Source: Candidatus Nealsoniibacteriota bacterium (GTDB taxonomy: Bacteria; Patescibacteriota; Minisyncoccia; Minisyncoccales; PWPS01). Taken from it: 24,170 bases of DNA. Positions 7,038-13,182 of the stretch are shown one piece after another; position 1 is the stretch's first letter, and every line of letters starts with the position of its first letter. The notes under the pieces were generated by a model, which was not told the origin of the DNA, made no database searches, and worked only from the letters and a program-made list of their open reading frames with translations. The DNA is taken from contig PWPS01000026.1 of NCBI GenBank assembly GCA_003557065.1, forward strand, positions 1 to 24,170, written 5' to 3'. Position numbers and translations under genes: made by a program.

Positions 7038-7883
7038 ATGGATATACAAATATTGGAGAGTATTAATTGGGACTTGCTTTTAAGAATTTCAAGAGCTTTG
7101 ATCTTTGTTTTTATTAGCTATTTTATTTTTGTACTTTTTTCAAGATCGCTGAGGAGGAAAATATTGAAAAGAGTAAAGGGAAAAAAGAACAGGTCTAACG
7201 TTAAAATCTTTTTTCAATCTTTGAATTATATAGTTCTTGCTCTTTTGGTAATGTTCGGGGCTTTGTCCGTTGTCGGATCGGTAGGGGGAATAGGTATTGC
7301 AGCCGGTCTTTTTTCGGCTTCCTTGGGATGGGCGTTGCAAAGACCGATTACTGGTTTTGCCGCTTGGATAATGATTGTCTTGAAAAGGCCGTTCGATATA
7401 GGGGATAGAATCATCGTGGCAGGAATAAAAGGAGATGTTTTGGATATTAGTTTGACTCACATTCATATAGGAGAGATAGGGGGAACGATAAAATCGGAAG
7501 AATCCTCTGGAAGAGTTATTCTTATTCCCAATTCTATTCTTTTTGAGCAGAACATCACTAACTATACGCTGAAAAATGAAGAAATTCTGGACGTAGTTAG
7601 ATTTTTGATAACCTTTGATAGTGACCTCCGAAAGGCTGAAGAATTGGCGGTGGAATCCGCCAAAGAGACCATGAAGGAATATGAGATAGAGGGAGATAAT
7701 CTTCCGTATATAAGAGAATTCTTCAACGATAATGGAATTGAAATACAGCTAAGATATTACACAAAAGCTTTCAACAGAGAGGAGATTTCCAGTCAAATAA
7801 CGAAAAAGCTTATAGAAAAGATTAATACCACCAAAGGGATCCGCTTCGCCTACCCCCACAGAGAGGTGGTTATGAACAAGTGA
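7038..7883 (+). CDS. Small-conductance mechanosensitive channel (MscS family)
   Basis: MscS channels open under membrane tension to release solutes after osmotic downshock. The protein (281 residues from ATG 7038) shows a first TM (about 9-32), a second (about 56-75), and the pore-lining TM3 with glycine/alanine packing in GGIGIAAGLFSASLGWALQRP. Directly after it come the family hallmarks FAAWIMIVLKRPFDIGDRI and a beta domain with GRVILIPNSILFEQNITNYT. A C-terminal alpha/beta domain completes the cytoplasmic vestibule; length fits the E. coli MscS class (286). A GTG at 7002 would add 12 residues but has no better ribosome binding site. The gene follows the pterin-dehydratase-like gene by about 70 bases and has no obvious promoter of its own. 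Confidence 0.93.
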   Translation: MDIQILESINWDLLLRISRALIFVFISYFIFVLFSRSLRRKILKRVKGKKNRSNVKIFFQSLNYIVLALLVMFGALSVVGSVGGIGIAAGLFSASLGWALQRPITGFAAWIMIVLKRPFDIGDRIIVAGIKGDVLDISLTHIHIGEIGGTIKSEESSGRVILIPNSILFEQNITNYTLKNEEILDVVRFLITFDSDLRKAEELAVESAKETMKEYEIEGDNLPYIREFFNDNGIEIQLRYYTKAFNREEISSQITKKLIEKINTTKGIRFAYPHREVVMNK

Positions 7884-8018
7884 TTGCCCTTATTGGATTT
7901 AGAGCTTAAATTATCTTATGATTAAATAATGACAATAAATTTGCATAGTTGGTTTTAATGGCCGATATTCACAAATATGCTTGAGTGGAAAAAGTTGAAT
8001 ATCGTGAAGCTGCACAGG

Positions 8019-8044
8019 AAGGACTGCGATGTCCTTTTTGTTTT
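8019..8044 (+). terminator. Weak candidate terminator downstream of MscS
   Basis: AAGGAC (8019-8024) and GTCCTT (8031-8036) form a 6-bp stem around TGCGAT with TTTGTTTT after it. It could end the MscS transcript, but it also lies within the protein-like 7977-8153 frame. A separate 9-bp inverted repeat, CGATATTCA/TGAATATCG, lies just upstream (7963-7971 and 7996-8004). Confidence 0.35.
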
Positions 8045-8430
8045 ATTCAAAAACAAATCGTTTAATCTGGTAGGACTTCCGTTTTACAGTAATGATAACA
8101 AGAAGTCTGAGTTTGAGAAAGCGCTTTTAACAGAAATAGGGAGTGATGTGTAGATACCTTCTAACCCTCATTTAATTTTTAATCTGGAAGAAAATGTATT
8201 TGCAAATATTTTCAGAAGAATTGAACATGAAATCGGGAGCAGCTGAAGTTAAGTTATCAATTTTCTTATTAACAAAGAAAAATAATCCTTTCCAAGTTTG
8301 ATTTTAGTGAATATTTTGATAATTTAGATAAAGGGGATATCAGAAAGAAGATAGCCTATGACAAATAAAAAAGGGGCTCCTTAGGCTATGCTATTGGTAT
8401 TGAATATTTACCAATGGAGAGATTGCTTAC

Positions 8431-8502
8431 ATGACTCTTTATTTTTTGTCTTTGGTTTTGTTTATTCTGGCATTGATTCTTGTTGTGACCTTTTTACTTT
8501 AA
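8431..8502 (+). CDS. Possible 23-residue single-TM miniprotein
   Basis: ATG at 8431, ten bases after a GGAGA, opens a 23-codon ORF reading MTLYFLSLVLFILALILVV and ending TFLL, almost entirely hydrophobic and a perfect membrane-spanning length. It overlaps, in another frame, the protein-like 8388-8558 fragment. Either frame might be the real one; T-rich DNA readily encodes hydrophobic peptides by chance. Confidence 0.3.
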   Translation: MTLYFLSLVLFILALILVVTFLL

Positions 8503-8672
8503 TTAAAAATAGGGGAGAAAAAATTATTTATAAAAATTATAATTGGGATGATTTTTAAATAAAATTATCTGAAATTTCGAATGAGATTGAAATGTGAACT
8601 AAAACTATAAGTTAATGCTTTTTTACGAAAATGAGGGGTGAAGATCTATCTTTTATGTATTGTTTTAACTTG

Positions 8673-8681
8673 TGATATACT
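8673..8681 (+). promoter_or_regulatory. Extended -10 promoter for the gene at 8736
   Basis: TGATATACT is a TGn-extended -10 with one mismatch. No good -35 is present. Transcription would begin near 8688, giving a leader of about 48 bases. Confidence 0.55.
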
Positions 8682-8735
8682 CAAAAGAGAGATTATTTGT
8701 TGTATTAATTTTTATTAAAACATCACCCTGAACCG

Positions 8736-9257
8736 ATGAAAGAAAAAAATAAGAAAATTGTAGTGAATGATTTAATGCAGCAGGGGTATGTTTACAAGAT
8801 TTCAAAAGAAAAAGGGGAAAACTCTCATTCCGAATTTAATCCTCAACTTACTCCGAATGAGATGTTGGAAATGGGCGTCTTCGGAGGAGTTTATATGCGT
8901 GACTGTAAAGATGAATTTCCGAAAAGTTGGTTTAGAAATGCTAAATTAGCTCCGAAAGATATCAGTAGTCACTTGGCCGAAATAAATTATTTTAAAATAA
9001 ATGCAAGTCAGCCGCTTTCGGTTTGGATGAAAAAGGGATGGATTCATGAAGATGATCCCAGGGGATGGTTTCAATGGTATTGTAGATATTATATGGGACG
9101 TCGTCATGAAGATGACGAAAGACAAATAAAAAGATGGAAGCTGATGAAAAGACATGTTGTACAAGTAAAAAAGAACTGCAAGAAAGGAGAAAAGGGTTGC
9201 AGGTCGAAACAAAGACAAGCTCTTTTGCATTGGGCGTATGATAGTCGTAATATGTAG
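8736..9257 (+). CDS. Conserved protein of unknown function (DPRGWFQWYCRYYMGRR family)
   Basis: This 173-residue soluble protein belongs to a family I recognise by motif but not by function: FNPQLTPNEMLEMGVFGG, YMRDC, a LSVWMKKGWIHEDDPRGWF segment, QWYCRYYMGRRHEDDERQI and a C-terminal RQALLHWAYDSR. From memory similar sequences occur in diverse bacteria and, more divergently, in fungi, with no assigned activity. The very high density of invariant Trp/Tyr/Arg/Asp suggests an enzyme or nucleic-acid-binding fold. The region 150-160 has two or three cysteines (NCKKGEKGC) that may bind a metal. The gene stands alone: promoter just upstream, weak hairpin just downstream, no ribosome binding site seen. 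It follows the decayed region, which may suggest a recently rearranged accessory spot. Confidence 0.85.
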   Translation: MKEKNKKIVVNDLMQQGYVYKISKEKGENSHSEFNPQLTPNEMLEMGVFGGVYMRDCKDEFPKSWFRNAKLAPKDISSHLAEINYFKINASQPLSVWMKKGWIHEDDPRGWFQWYCRYYMGRRHEDDERQIKRWKLMKRHVVQVKKNCKKGEKGCRSKQRQALLHWAYDSRNM

Positions 9258-9328
9258 CTTAAATCTTTTTATCATTGCTGGATAAATGGCACTAAAGTTT
9301 AGCAACTTAATTCAGGTAAAAATAAAAA

Positions 9329-9350
9329 AGAACTTGCCGTTCTATTTTCA
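9329..9350 (+). terminator. Weak candidate terminator after the gene at 8736
   Basis: AGAAC (9329-9333) and GTTCT (9339-9343) form a 5-bp stem with a TTGCC loop followed by ATTTTC. A-rich before and T-rich after, but the stem is short. A GGAGG at 9359-9363 precedes only a 9-codon ORF, to which I assign nothing. Confidence 0.35.
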
Positions 9351-9387
9351 GTTATTTTGGAGGTATTTTTGCAACAATTTATGTGGT

Positions 9388-9415
9388 GTGACAGTTAGTT
9401 ATTTTTAAAAATAAT
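9388..9415 (+). promoter_or_regulatory. Putative promoter of the nitroreductase gene
   Basis: GTGACA (9388-9393) and AATAAT (9410-9415) each match consensus at five of six positions with a 16-base spacer. Transcription would start near 9422, leaving a leader of about 10 bases before the ATG at 9432. Confidence 0.5.
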
Positions 9416-9431
9416 TTATCAGTTAAAAAAC

Positions 9432-9944
9432 ATGAGTGATTTTTTATCTTTATCTAAAAAAAGAAGAAGTGTTCGATCTTATAAAAAGCAACAGATAGAC
9501 GAAAAAGTTTTAGAAAGAATATTGGATGCCGCCAGAATGGCTCCGTCGGCAAGGAATAGTCAAAATTGGAAATTTATAGTGGTGAAAGATCAAAAGAGAA
9601 AAGAGGAACTCACCGCGGCTACGAAGGGGCAATCTTTTATAAATCAAGCACCGGTAATCATCGCTGGAGTAGGGTTGGAATCAGATAAAGTAATGAGTTG
9701 CGACGTGCCTACTTATGCAGTTGATTTGGGGATCGCAATGGAGCACATTGCCCTGGCGGCTGCCGATGAAGGCTTGGGAAGTTGTTGGATAGGTGCTTTT
9801 TTTCAAGATAAAGTAAAAGAGGTGTTGAATATTTCGGATACGGCAAAAGTTGTAGCCTTGATGCCAATCGGTTATCCCGCCGACTCCCCGAAGGAAAAAG
9901 AAAGAAAGAGTCTTGAAGAAGTTGTCTCTTACGATAAATTCTAG
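9432..9944 (+). CDS. Nitroreductase family protein (FMN-dependent)
   Basis: Members are FMN-dependent oxidoreductases that pass electrons from NAD(P)H to nitro-, quinone or similar acceptors. The product (170 residues) has the N-terminal RRSVRSYKKQQID FMN-phosphate-binding arginines, the APSARNSQNWKFIVV motif, the helical AVDLGIAMEHIALAAADEGL segment and GSCWIGAFF. It ends with VALMPIGYPADSPKEK, where the GYP motif closes the flavin pocket. Length is normal for the small one-domain subgroup that works as a homodimer. It has its own promoter and is followed by a hairpin terminator, so it is monocistronic. Physiological substrate cannot be told from sequence; a role in redox balance is reasonable. 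Confidence 0.93.
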   Translation: MSDFLSLSKKRRSVRSYKKQQIDEKVLERILDAARMAPSARNSQNWKFIVVKDQKRKEELTAATKGQSFINQAPVIIAGVGLESDKVMSCDVPTYAVDLGIAMEHIALAAADEGLGSCWIGAFFQDKVKEVLNISDTAKVVALMPIGYPADSPKEKERKSLEEVVSYDKF

Positions 9945-10029
9945 TTTTCGATTAAGTTTGCAAATTTTTGATAGTGACTAATTTTTCAATATATTATCTT
10001 GTAAAAGGAGAGGAATTCGTTAAAAATTC

Positions 10030-10057
10030 AAGCACCCATAGGGAGTGCTTTTTCTTT
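10030..10057 (+). terminator. Intrinsic terminator after the nitroreductase gene
   Basis: AAGCAC (10030-10035) pairs with GTGCTT (10045-10050), with an inner CC/GG and a short bulge, followed by TTTCTTT. It lies upstream of the TATAAT box of the next gene, so it ends the preceding transcript and is not a leader attenuator. An orphan AAGGAGAGG near 10003 has no start codon at a useful distance. Confidence 0.65.
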
Positions 10058-10077
10058 AAGAATATTATACTTTGTTC

Positions 10078-10083
10078 TATAAT
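10078..10083 (+). promoter_or_regulatory. -10 box of the PD-(D/E)XK gene
   Basis: A perfect TATAAT 15 bases before the ATG at 10099; no convincing -35. Transcription would start about 9 bases ahead of the start codon, so the mRNA is nearly leaderless. Confidence 0.5.
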
Positions 10084-10098
10084 TGAAAAAAGTAAAAA

Positions 10099-10857
10099 AT
10101 GTCCGAATACTACAATCCACGAAGAAGTAAAAGTTACAATTACGGTGGTAAAAATTGGAGGTTAAGCAGGTCAAAAATTGATTTGTTTTTGGAGTGCCCA
10201 AAATGTTTTTATATTGATAATAAGCTTGGAACAAAAAGACCACCGGGATACCCGTTTGCTTTAAATAGCGCGGTGGATGAATTGCTTAAAAAGGAGTTTG
10301 ATGTTTTGAGAAAAAATGGAGAGACTCATAAAATTATTGAAAAATACAACATAGATGCAAGGCCGATTTATCATGAATGTTTGAACGAGTGGAGGGATAA
10401 TTTTAAAGGTGTTTCTTTTTATCACCCGGAAACGGGCATAACGGTTTCCGGAGCGATAGATGATTTATGGATAAACTCAAGAGGGGAATACATAGTAGTT
10501 GATTACAAAGCTACTTCTAAAAACGAAGAAATCACTGTGTTGGATAAAGATTGGCAAGATGGTTACAAAAGACAGATGGAAGTCTATCAATGGCTTCTTA
10601 GAAGAAATGATCTTTCGGTTTCCGATATGGGTTATTTTGTATATTGCAATGGAAGAACCGATCTGGATAAGTTCGACGGGAAACTGGAGTTTGATATTAC
10701 CCTTATACCCTATGAAGGTAGCGATAAATGGGTCGAGGATACGATAATTCAAATTCGAGAAACTCTTGAAAGTGATCGAGTGCCGCAAGCGGATCCGGAT
10801 TGTGATTTCTGCAACTATAGAAAAGTGGTAGGAAATCTTTTAAAAAATAAAACCTAG
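10099..10857 (+). CDS. PD-(D/E)XK nuclease family protein, Cas4/RecB-like with four cysteines
   Basis: The core nuclease motifs are in order: SRSKIDLFLECPKCFYI (N-terminal helix with two cysteines, C33 and C36), GAIDDLW (D121), VVDYKAT (D135 and K137) and a YKRQMEVYQWLL helix whose Q159-x3-Y163 is the RecB-type motif IV. Near the C-terminus CDFC (C235, C238) supplies another pair. Four cysteines bracketing a RecB-like core are the layout of Cas4 and AddB iron-sulfur exonucleases, so a 4Fe-4S cluster and exonuclease activity on DNA ends are likely. At 252 residues it is slightly larger than Cas4. No cas1, cas2 or repeat array is in the window, so this is a stand-alone repair-type or solitary Cas4-like protein. 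Start at ATG 10099 follows a TATAAT closely; a weak AAAGT is the only upstream purine element. Confidence 0.88.
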   Translation: MSEYYNPRRSKSYNYGGKNWRLSRSKIDLFLECPKCFYIDNKLGTKRPPGYPFALNSAVDELLKKEFDVLRKNGETHKIIEKYNIDARPIYHECLNEWRDNFKGVSFYHPETGITVSGAIDDLWINSRGEYIVVDYKATSKNEEITVLDKDWQDGYKRQMEVYQWLLRRNDLSVSDMGYFVYCNGRTDLDKFDGKLEFDITLIPYEGSDKWVEDTIIQIRETLESDRVPQADPDCDFCNYRKVVGNLLKNKT

Positions 10858-10892
10858 TAAAAAAGGTCAAAAAATCAAATACTAACGGAGGG

Positions 10893-11093
10893 ATGCTCGA
10901 TGATCACCTATACAACATAATGAACCAATTGGTTCAGGAGCATAAGAGCTTGTGGAGAATAAGAGGGCAATATCTGGGTGATGCCGATCAGTGTCATGAC
11001 TGCACTGAAATATGGCACCGAGTCGCCGAAAGAAAAGAACAAAATATTGCTGAAATGACCGAAATAGTAAAAAGACACCTGAACGGAGAATAG
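10893..11093 (+). CDS. Small helical protein of unknown function (66 aa)
   Basis: The ORF encodes an almost all-helical, charged protein: LYNIMNQLVQEHKSLWRI, a short YLGDADQCHDCTEIW segment with CxxC, then AERKEQNIAEMTEIVKRHL. From memory, small proteins of the form QLVQEHKSLWRI...DA..C..C..FW recur in Parcubacteria, without known function. The helix-CxxC-helix form would suit a dimer or a metal-stabilised hairpin, which is inference. A GGAGGG sits at 10888-10892, practically touching the ATG at 10893 and so too near for ideal pairing; no better in-frame start exists until the ATG at 10920. It follows the nuclease gene by 35 bases and is closed by a terminator. Confidence 0.78.
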   Translation: MLDDHLYNIMNQLVQEHKSLWRIRGQYLGDADQCHDCTEIWHRVAERKEQNIAEMTEIVKRHLNGE

Positions 11094-11105
11094 TTTTGAT
11101 GTAAA

Positions 11106-11143
11106 AGAGAAGGCAAGATAAAGCCTGCAAAGGCCTCTTTTTT
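11106..11143 (+). terminator. Intrinsic terminator after the 66-aa protein gene
   Basis: GCCT (11123-11126) pairs with AGGC (11131-11134) around GCAA, and the outer AAAGAG (near 11105) can pair with CTCTTT, followed by a run of T. It lies 25 bases ahead of the next small gene. Confidence 0.6.
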
Positions 11144-11168
11144 GTATTCTTATTTTAGGCGTTAAAAA

Positions 11169-11330
11169 ATGAAAAAACATTCATCCAAGAAGGCAAGTAA
11201 AGGAAAAAATAAATACAGAACACCTAGTAGATTTATAGCAAATAAGCTTCATAAAAGAAGACTAAAGAAGGTCTACGGAAGCGGCAATTTGAAGAAAGGG
11301 GAAAGGAAAATAAAAATATACTTATCTTAA
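11169..11330 (+). CDS. Small highly basic protein (53 aa)
   Basis: This 53-codon ORF begins MKKHSSKKASKGKNKYR, continues TPSRFIANKLHKRRLKK and ends ERKIKIYLS. Nearly 40% of residues are lysine or arginine and there is almost no acidic charge, the composition of a ribosome- or nucleic-acid-binding protein. I do not recognise the family. It lies between two clear terminators, one ending just upstream and one 8 bases after its stop, which argues that it is an independently transcribed gene and not chance. No strong ribosome binding site is present. Confidence 0.65.
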   Translation: MKKHSSKKASKGKNKYRTPSRFIANKLHKRRLKKVYGSGNLKKGERKIKIYLS

Positions 11331-11337
11331 TATTAAG

Positions 11338-11360
11338 AAGGAGGCGGAGCTCCTTTTTTT
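11338..11360 (+). terminator. Intrinsic terminator after the 53-aa basic protein gene
   Basis: AAGGAG (11338-11343) pairs with CTCCTT (11350-11355) around GCGGAG, with a run of seven T. Confidence 0.75.
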
Positions 11361-11456
11361 ATTTTGCAATAAATATTTTCAGCTTTAATTTAGATAGGGT
11401 GAAATAAATTTTACGAAGTGTTGTATTATTAAGGTGTAGGTATTGCCTTAGGAAAC

Positions 11457-12002
11457 ATGCATGACAAAAATGATGAAGAATTAGCACAACTGGTTCAACA
11501 AGAAAAGATGGAAGCTTTTGACTTGCTTGTTGAGAGGTATGAAAAAAGATTACTGGGATACGGTAGAAGATTTCTTTTTAATTACGAAAATATTGAAGAC
11601 GCTGTTCAAGATGTTTTCATTAAAGCTTATATAAACATTCAAAGCTTTAACCCGAAAAAGAAGTTTTCTTCTTGGATTTATAGAATTGCTCACAATCATT
11701 TTATCAATATAATAAAAGAACAAAAAAAAGAACCCTTTTTATTTTTTGATCCGGACATAATTTTTTCGTTTTCGGGAAAGGGTAATCTTCTTGAGAAGAT
11801 AGAAAAAAAGGAAGAGCGAAAAAAGATAGAAAACTCTCTGAAAAAACTGAACCCAAAATATAGAGAACCGGTTGTTTTGTATTATTATGAGGACAAAAAC
11901 TATGAAGAGATATCGGATATTTTAAAAATTCCTATCTCCACAGTCGGAGTAAGGTTAAGAAGGGCGCGTATAATTATAAAATCTTTATATGAAGAAGAGT
12001 AA
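11457..12002 (+). CDS. ECF-type RNA polymerase sigma factor
   Basis: A 181-residue sigma-70 family protein with only regions 2 and 4, the ECF layout. Region 2 (about 18-92) carries AFDLLVERYEKRL, the core-binding NIEDAVQDVFIKAY and the -10 recognition segment FSSWIYRIAHNHFIN. A 20-residue aromatic linker (FLFFDPDIIFSFSGKG) follows. Region 4 (about 112-178) has LKKLNPKYREPVVLYYYED, NYEEISDILKIPISTVGVRL and RRARIII, the helix-turn-helix that reads -35 boxes. The last 14 bases overlap the start of the next gene, so the two are translationally coupled, the usual arrangement of an ECF factor and its membrane anti-sigma partner. ATG 11457 has a weak AGGAA two bases upstream. TATTAT at 11424-11429 could be its -10. 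Confidence 0.94.
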   Translation: MHDKNDEELAQLVQQEKMEAFDLLVERYEKRLLGYGRRFLFNYENIEDAVQDVFIKAYINIQSFNPKKKFSSWIYRIAHNHFINIIKEQKKEPFLFFDPDIIFSFSGKGNLLEKIEKKEERKKIENSLKKLNPKYREPVVLYYYEDKNYEEISDILKIPISTVGVRLRRARIIIKSLYEEE

Positions 12003-12711
12003 AAACAATCTTTTGAAGGAAATTGTGATTTCTAGAATCAAAAATGAAAAGTTGCAAATGCGGCCAAGGTTTTATTTTTTACTTGAGGCTGTATTTGTAT
12101 TTATTTTAGGATTTCTTCTTTTCAGCTTCGCTCTTTATTTCGGAAGCTTGATTGTCTTCGTGCTTAGAGAAAACAATTTCTTTCTTTTTTACGGAACCGG
12201 TCTTCAGGGGATGAGGATTGCGTTTTCCGCTTTTCCCTGGCACACGATAACATTTATCCTGACATTGGTGTTGGGAATTGAAGTGATAGTAAGAAAATTT
12301 TCTTTAATTCATAGAAAACCGTTTATCTATTCTATTTTAGGAATGGTCTTTTTGATTTTTGTCGGAGGTCTTTTGATTGACAGAACCTCGGTGCACGGAA
12401 TGCTTTTTGAGATGGCTCAACAAGATGAATTACCGGTCGGGGGTAGGATGTACCGAAGATTGGGGAATGTCGATTTTGAAAATACCTATTTCGGCAGGAT
12501 TATCACCGAAGAAGAAGATGGATGGATGCTGAAAACCGAAAAAGGAGAAAAAATTATTCTTAAAGTTGGTGAAAGGAGTAGGGGAAAGAGAATGTTTCTT
12601 GATGTGAGAGCTGGTAATGAGGTTCTTGTAATAGGGGAAACTTCCAATGGAACCGTAGATGTTTTAGGCTTTCGGAAAATAAACGGGAGATTAAGATCAA
12701 ATGAAAGATAG
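11989..12711 (+). CDS. Three-TM membrane protein coupled to the ECF sigma factor; candidate anti-sigma factor
   Basis: The start codon at 11989 lies inside the sigma factor gene (14-base overlap). The 240-residue product has a basic cytoplasmic N-terminus of about 28 residues, three hydrophobic helices (about 31-58, 82-101 and 112-130) and a C-terminal domain of about 110 residues that should lie outside the membrane. That domain reads like a small beta barrel: YFGRIITEEEDGWMLKTEKG, EKIILKVGE, then GNEVLVIGETSNGTVDVLGF, reminiscent of DUF5666/OB-like repeats. No classical zinc anti-sigma (HxxxCxxC) motif is present. An anti-sigma role is inferred only from gene coupling and topology; the short N-terminal tail would be the sigma-binding part. 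Confidence 0.7.
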   Translation: MKKSKNNLLKEIVISRIKNEKLQMRPRFYFLLEAVFVFILGFLLFSFALYFGSLIVFVLRENNFFLFYGTGLQGMRIAFSAFPWHTITFILTLVLGIEVIVRKFSLIHRKPFIYSILGMVFLIFVGGLLIDRTSVHGMLFEMAQQDELPVGGRMYRRLGNVDFENTYFGRIITEEEDGWMLKTEKGEKIILKVGERSRGKRMFLDVRAGNEVLVIGETSNGTVDVLGFRKINGRLRSNER

Positions 12712-12767
12712 TTGTGACTTTTTTGTATTAACTTACAGAAAGGTCGATTAAAACTTAAATTAAAAAA

Positions 12768-13073
12768 ATGATTAAAAAACTAATTATCGGATCTCTTCTG
12801 TTTGCGGGTATTTTTGTGTTTGCCGGTGGAGCTTTCGGCCACAACGAAGAAAAACCCCATCAGCACTTTTCGTCTTTTAGGGGAAATAGTGAGTATATTT
12901 CTCAGGAGTCAGGTCTTAAAAGCGACTTTTGGGATACCAGAGATGAATTAAGGGAAATTCATCGTCAAGAAAGGTTTGAAGCTAGAATGAAGAGGATGGA
13001 AGAAGCAGGATGCTACAATGCGGAAGAGATTGCAGAAAGACTGCAACTTAGGAGAAATAGATTTTCGAAGTAG
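12768..13073 (+). CDS. Small exported helical protein, possible Spy/CpxP-like
   Basis: The 101-residue product starts with a clear signal peptide (KKLIIGSLLFAGIFVFAGGAFG, cleavage probably near residue 24). The mature part has a His-rich start (HNEEKPHQHF) and then a highly charged amphipathic helix region, DFWDTRDELREIHRQERFEA, ending AEEIAERLQLRRNRFSK. Size, export and Arg/Glu-rich helices recall the periplasmic chaperones Spy and CpxP, but the LTxxQ motif of that family is absent, so the likeness is only general. It follows the ECF/membrane pair by 56 bases and is closed by a terminator, so it may be the regulon output or a signal-sensing accessory. Confidence 0.7.
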   Translation: MIKKLIIGSLLFAGIFVFAGGAFGHNEEKPHQHFSSFRGNSEYISQESGLKSDFWDTRDELREIHRQERFEARMKRMEEAGCYNAEEIAERLQLRRNRFSK

Positions 13074-13096
13074 GGTTTAGCCGATTTCGAAATTTA

Positions 13097-13124
13097 AAAA
13101 ATGCGGGATAGTCCCGCATTTTTA
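13097..13124 (+). terminator. Strong intrinsic terminator closing the ECF cassette
   Basis: AAAATGCGGGA and TCCCGCATTTT form an almost perfect 12-bp stem around TAG, with the T-run continuing to 13123. Confidence 0.9.
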
Positions 13125-13151
13125 TTTGTAAAAAGGGAAGAAAAATAATAA

Positions 13152-13160
13152 TGTTATAAA
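13152..13160 (+). promoter_or_regulatory. Extended -10 promoter for the DUF2914 gene
   Basis: TGTTATAAA is a TGn-extended -10 with one mismatch, giving a leader of about 16 bases before ATG 13183. Confidence 0.5.
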
Positions 13161-13182
13161 AAATACGGTTAAGATCCAAAAA

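Larger units (their letters stand above)
7977..8597 (+). pseudogene. Decayed coding region in shifting frames (no intact gene)
   Basis: The 850 bases between the MscS stop and the gene at 8736 hold no ORF above 60 codons, yet several stretches read like protein. A 58-codon ORF (7977-8153, starting MLEWKKLNIVKLHRK) continues past its TAG in the same frame as IPSNPHLIFNLEENVFANIF. The frame then seems to shift to MKSGAAEVKLSIFLLTKK (8227-8301), again to KFDFSEYFDNLDKGDIRKK (8294-8368), and a fourth piece (8388-8558) ends in LIKNRGEKIIYKNYNWDDF and runs on past TAA. I read this as one or two genes broken by several indels and stops. No family is recognised, so this rests only on protein-like composition. 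Confidence 0.45.

Noticed and set aside
9968..10165. 65-codon ORF starting at TTG
   Set aside because: It crosses a terminator and the TATAAT box and overlaps the nuclease gene in another frame; its sequence is T-rich and low in protein-like features.
10099..11093. A CRISPR-Cas locus
   Set aside because: Despite the Cas4-like nuclease, no repeat array and no cas1/cas2-like ORF is present anywhere in the window.
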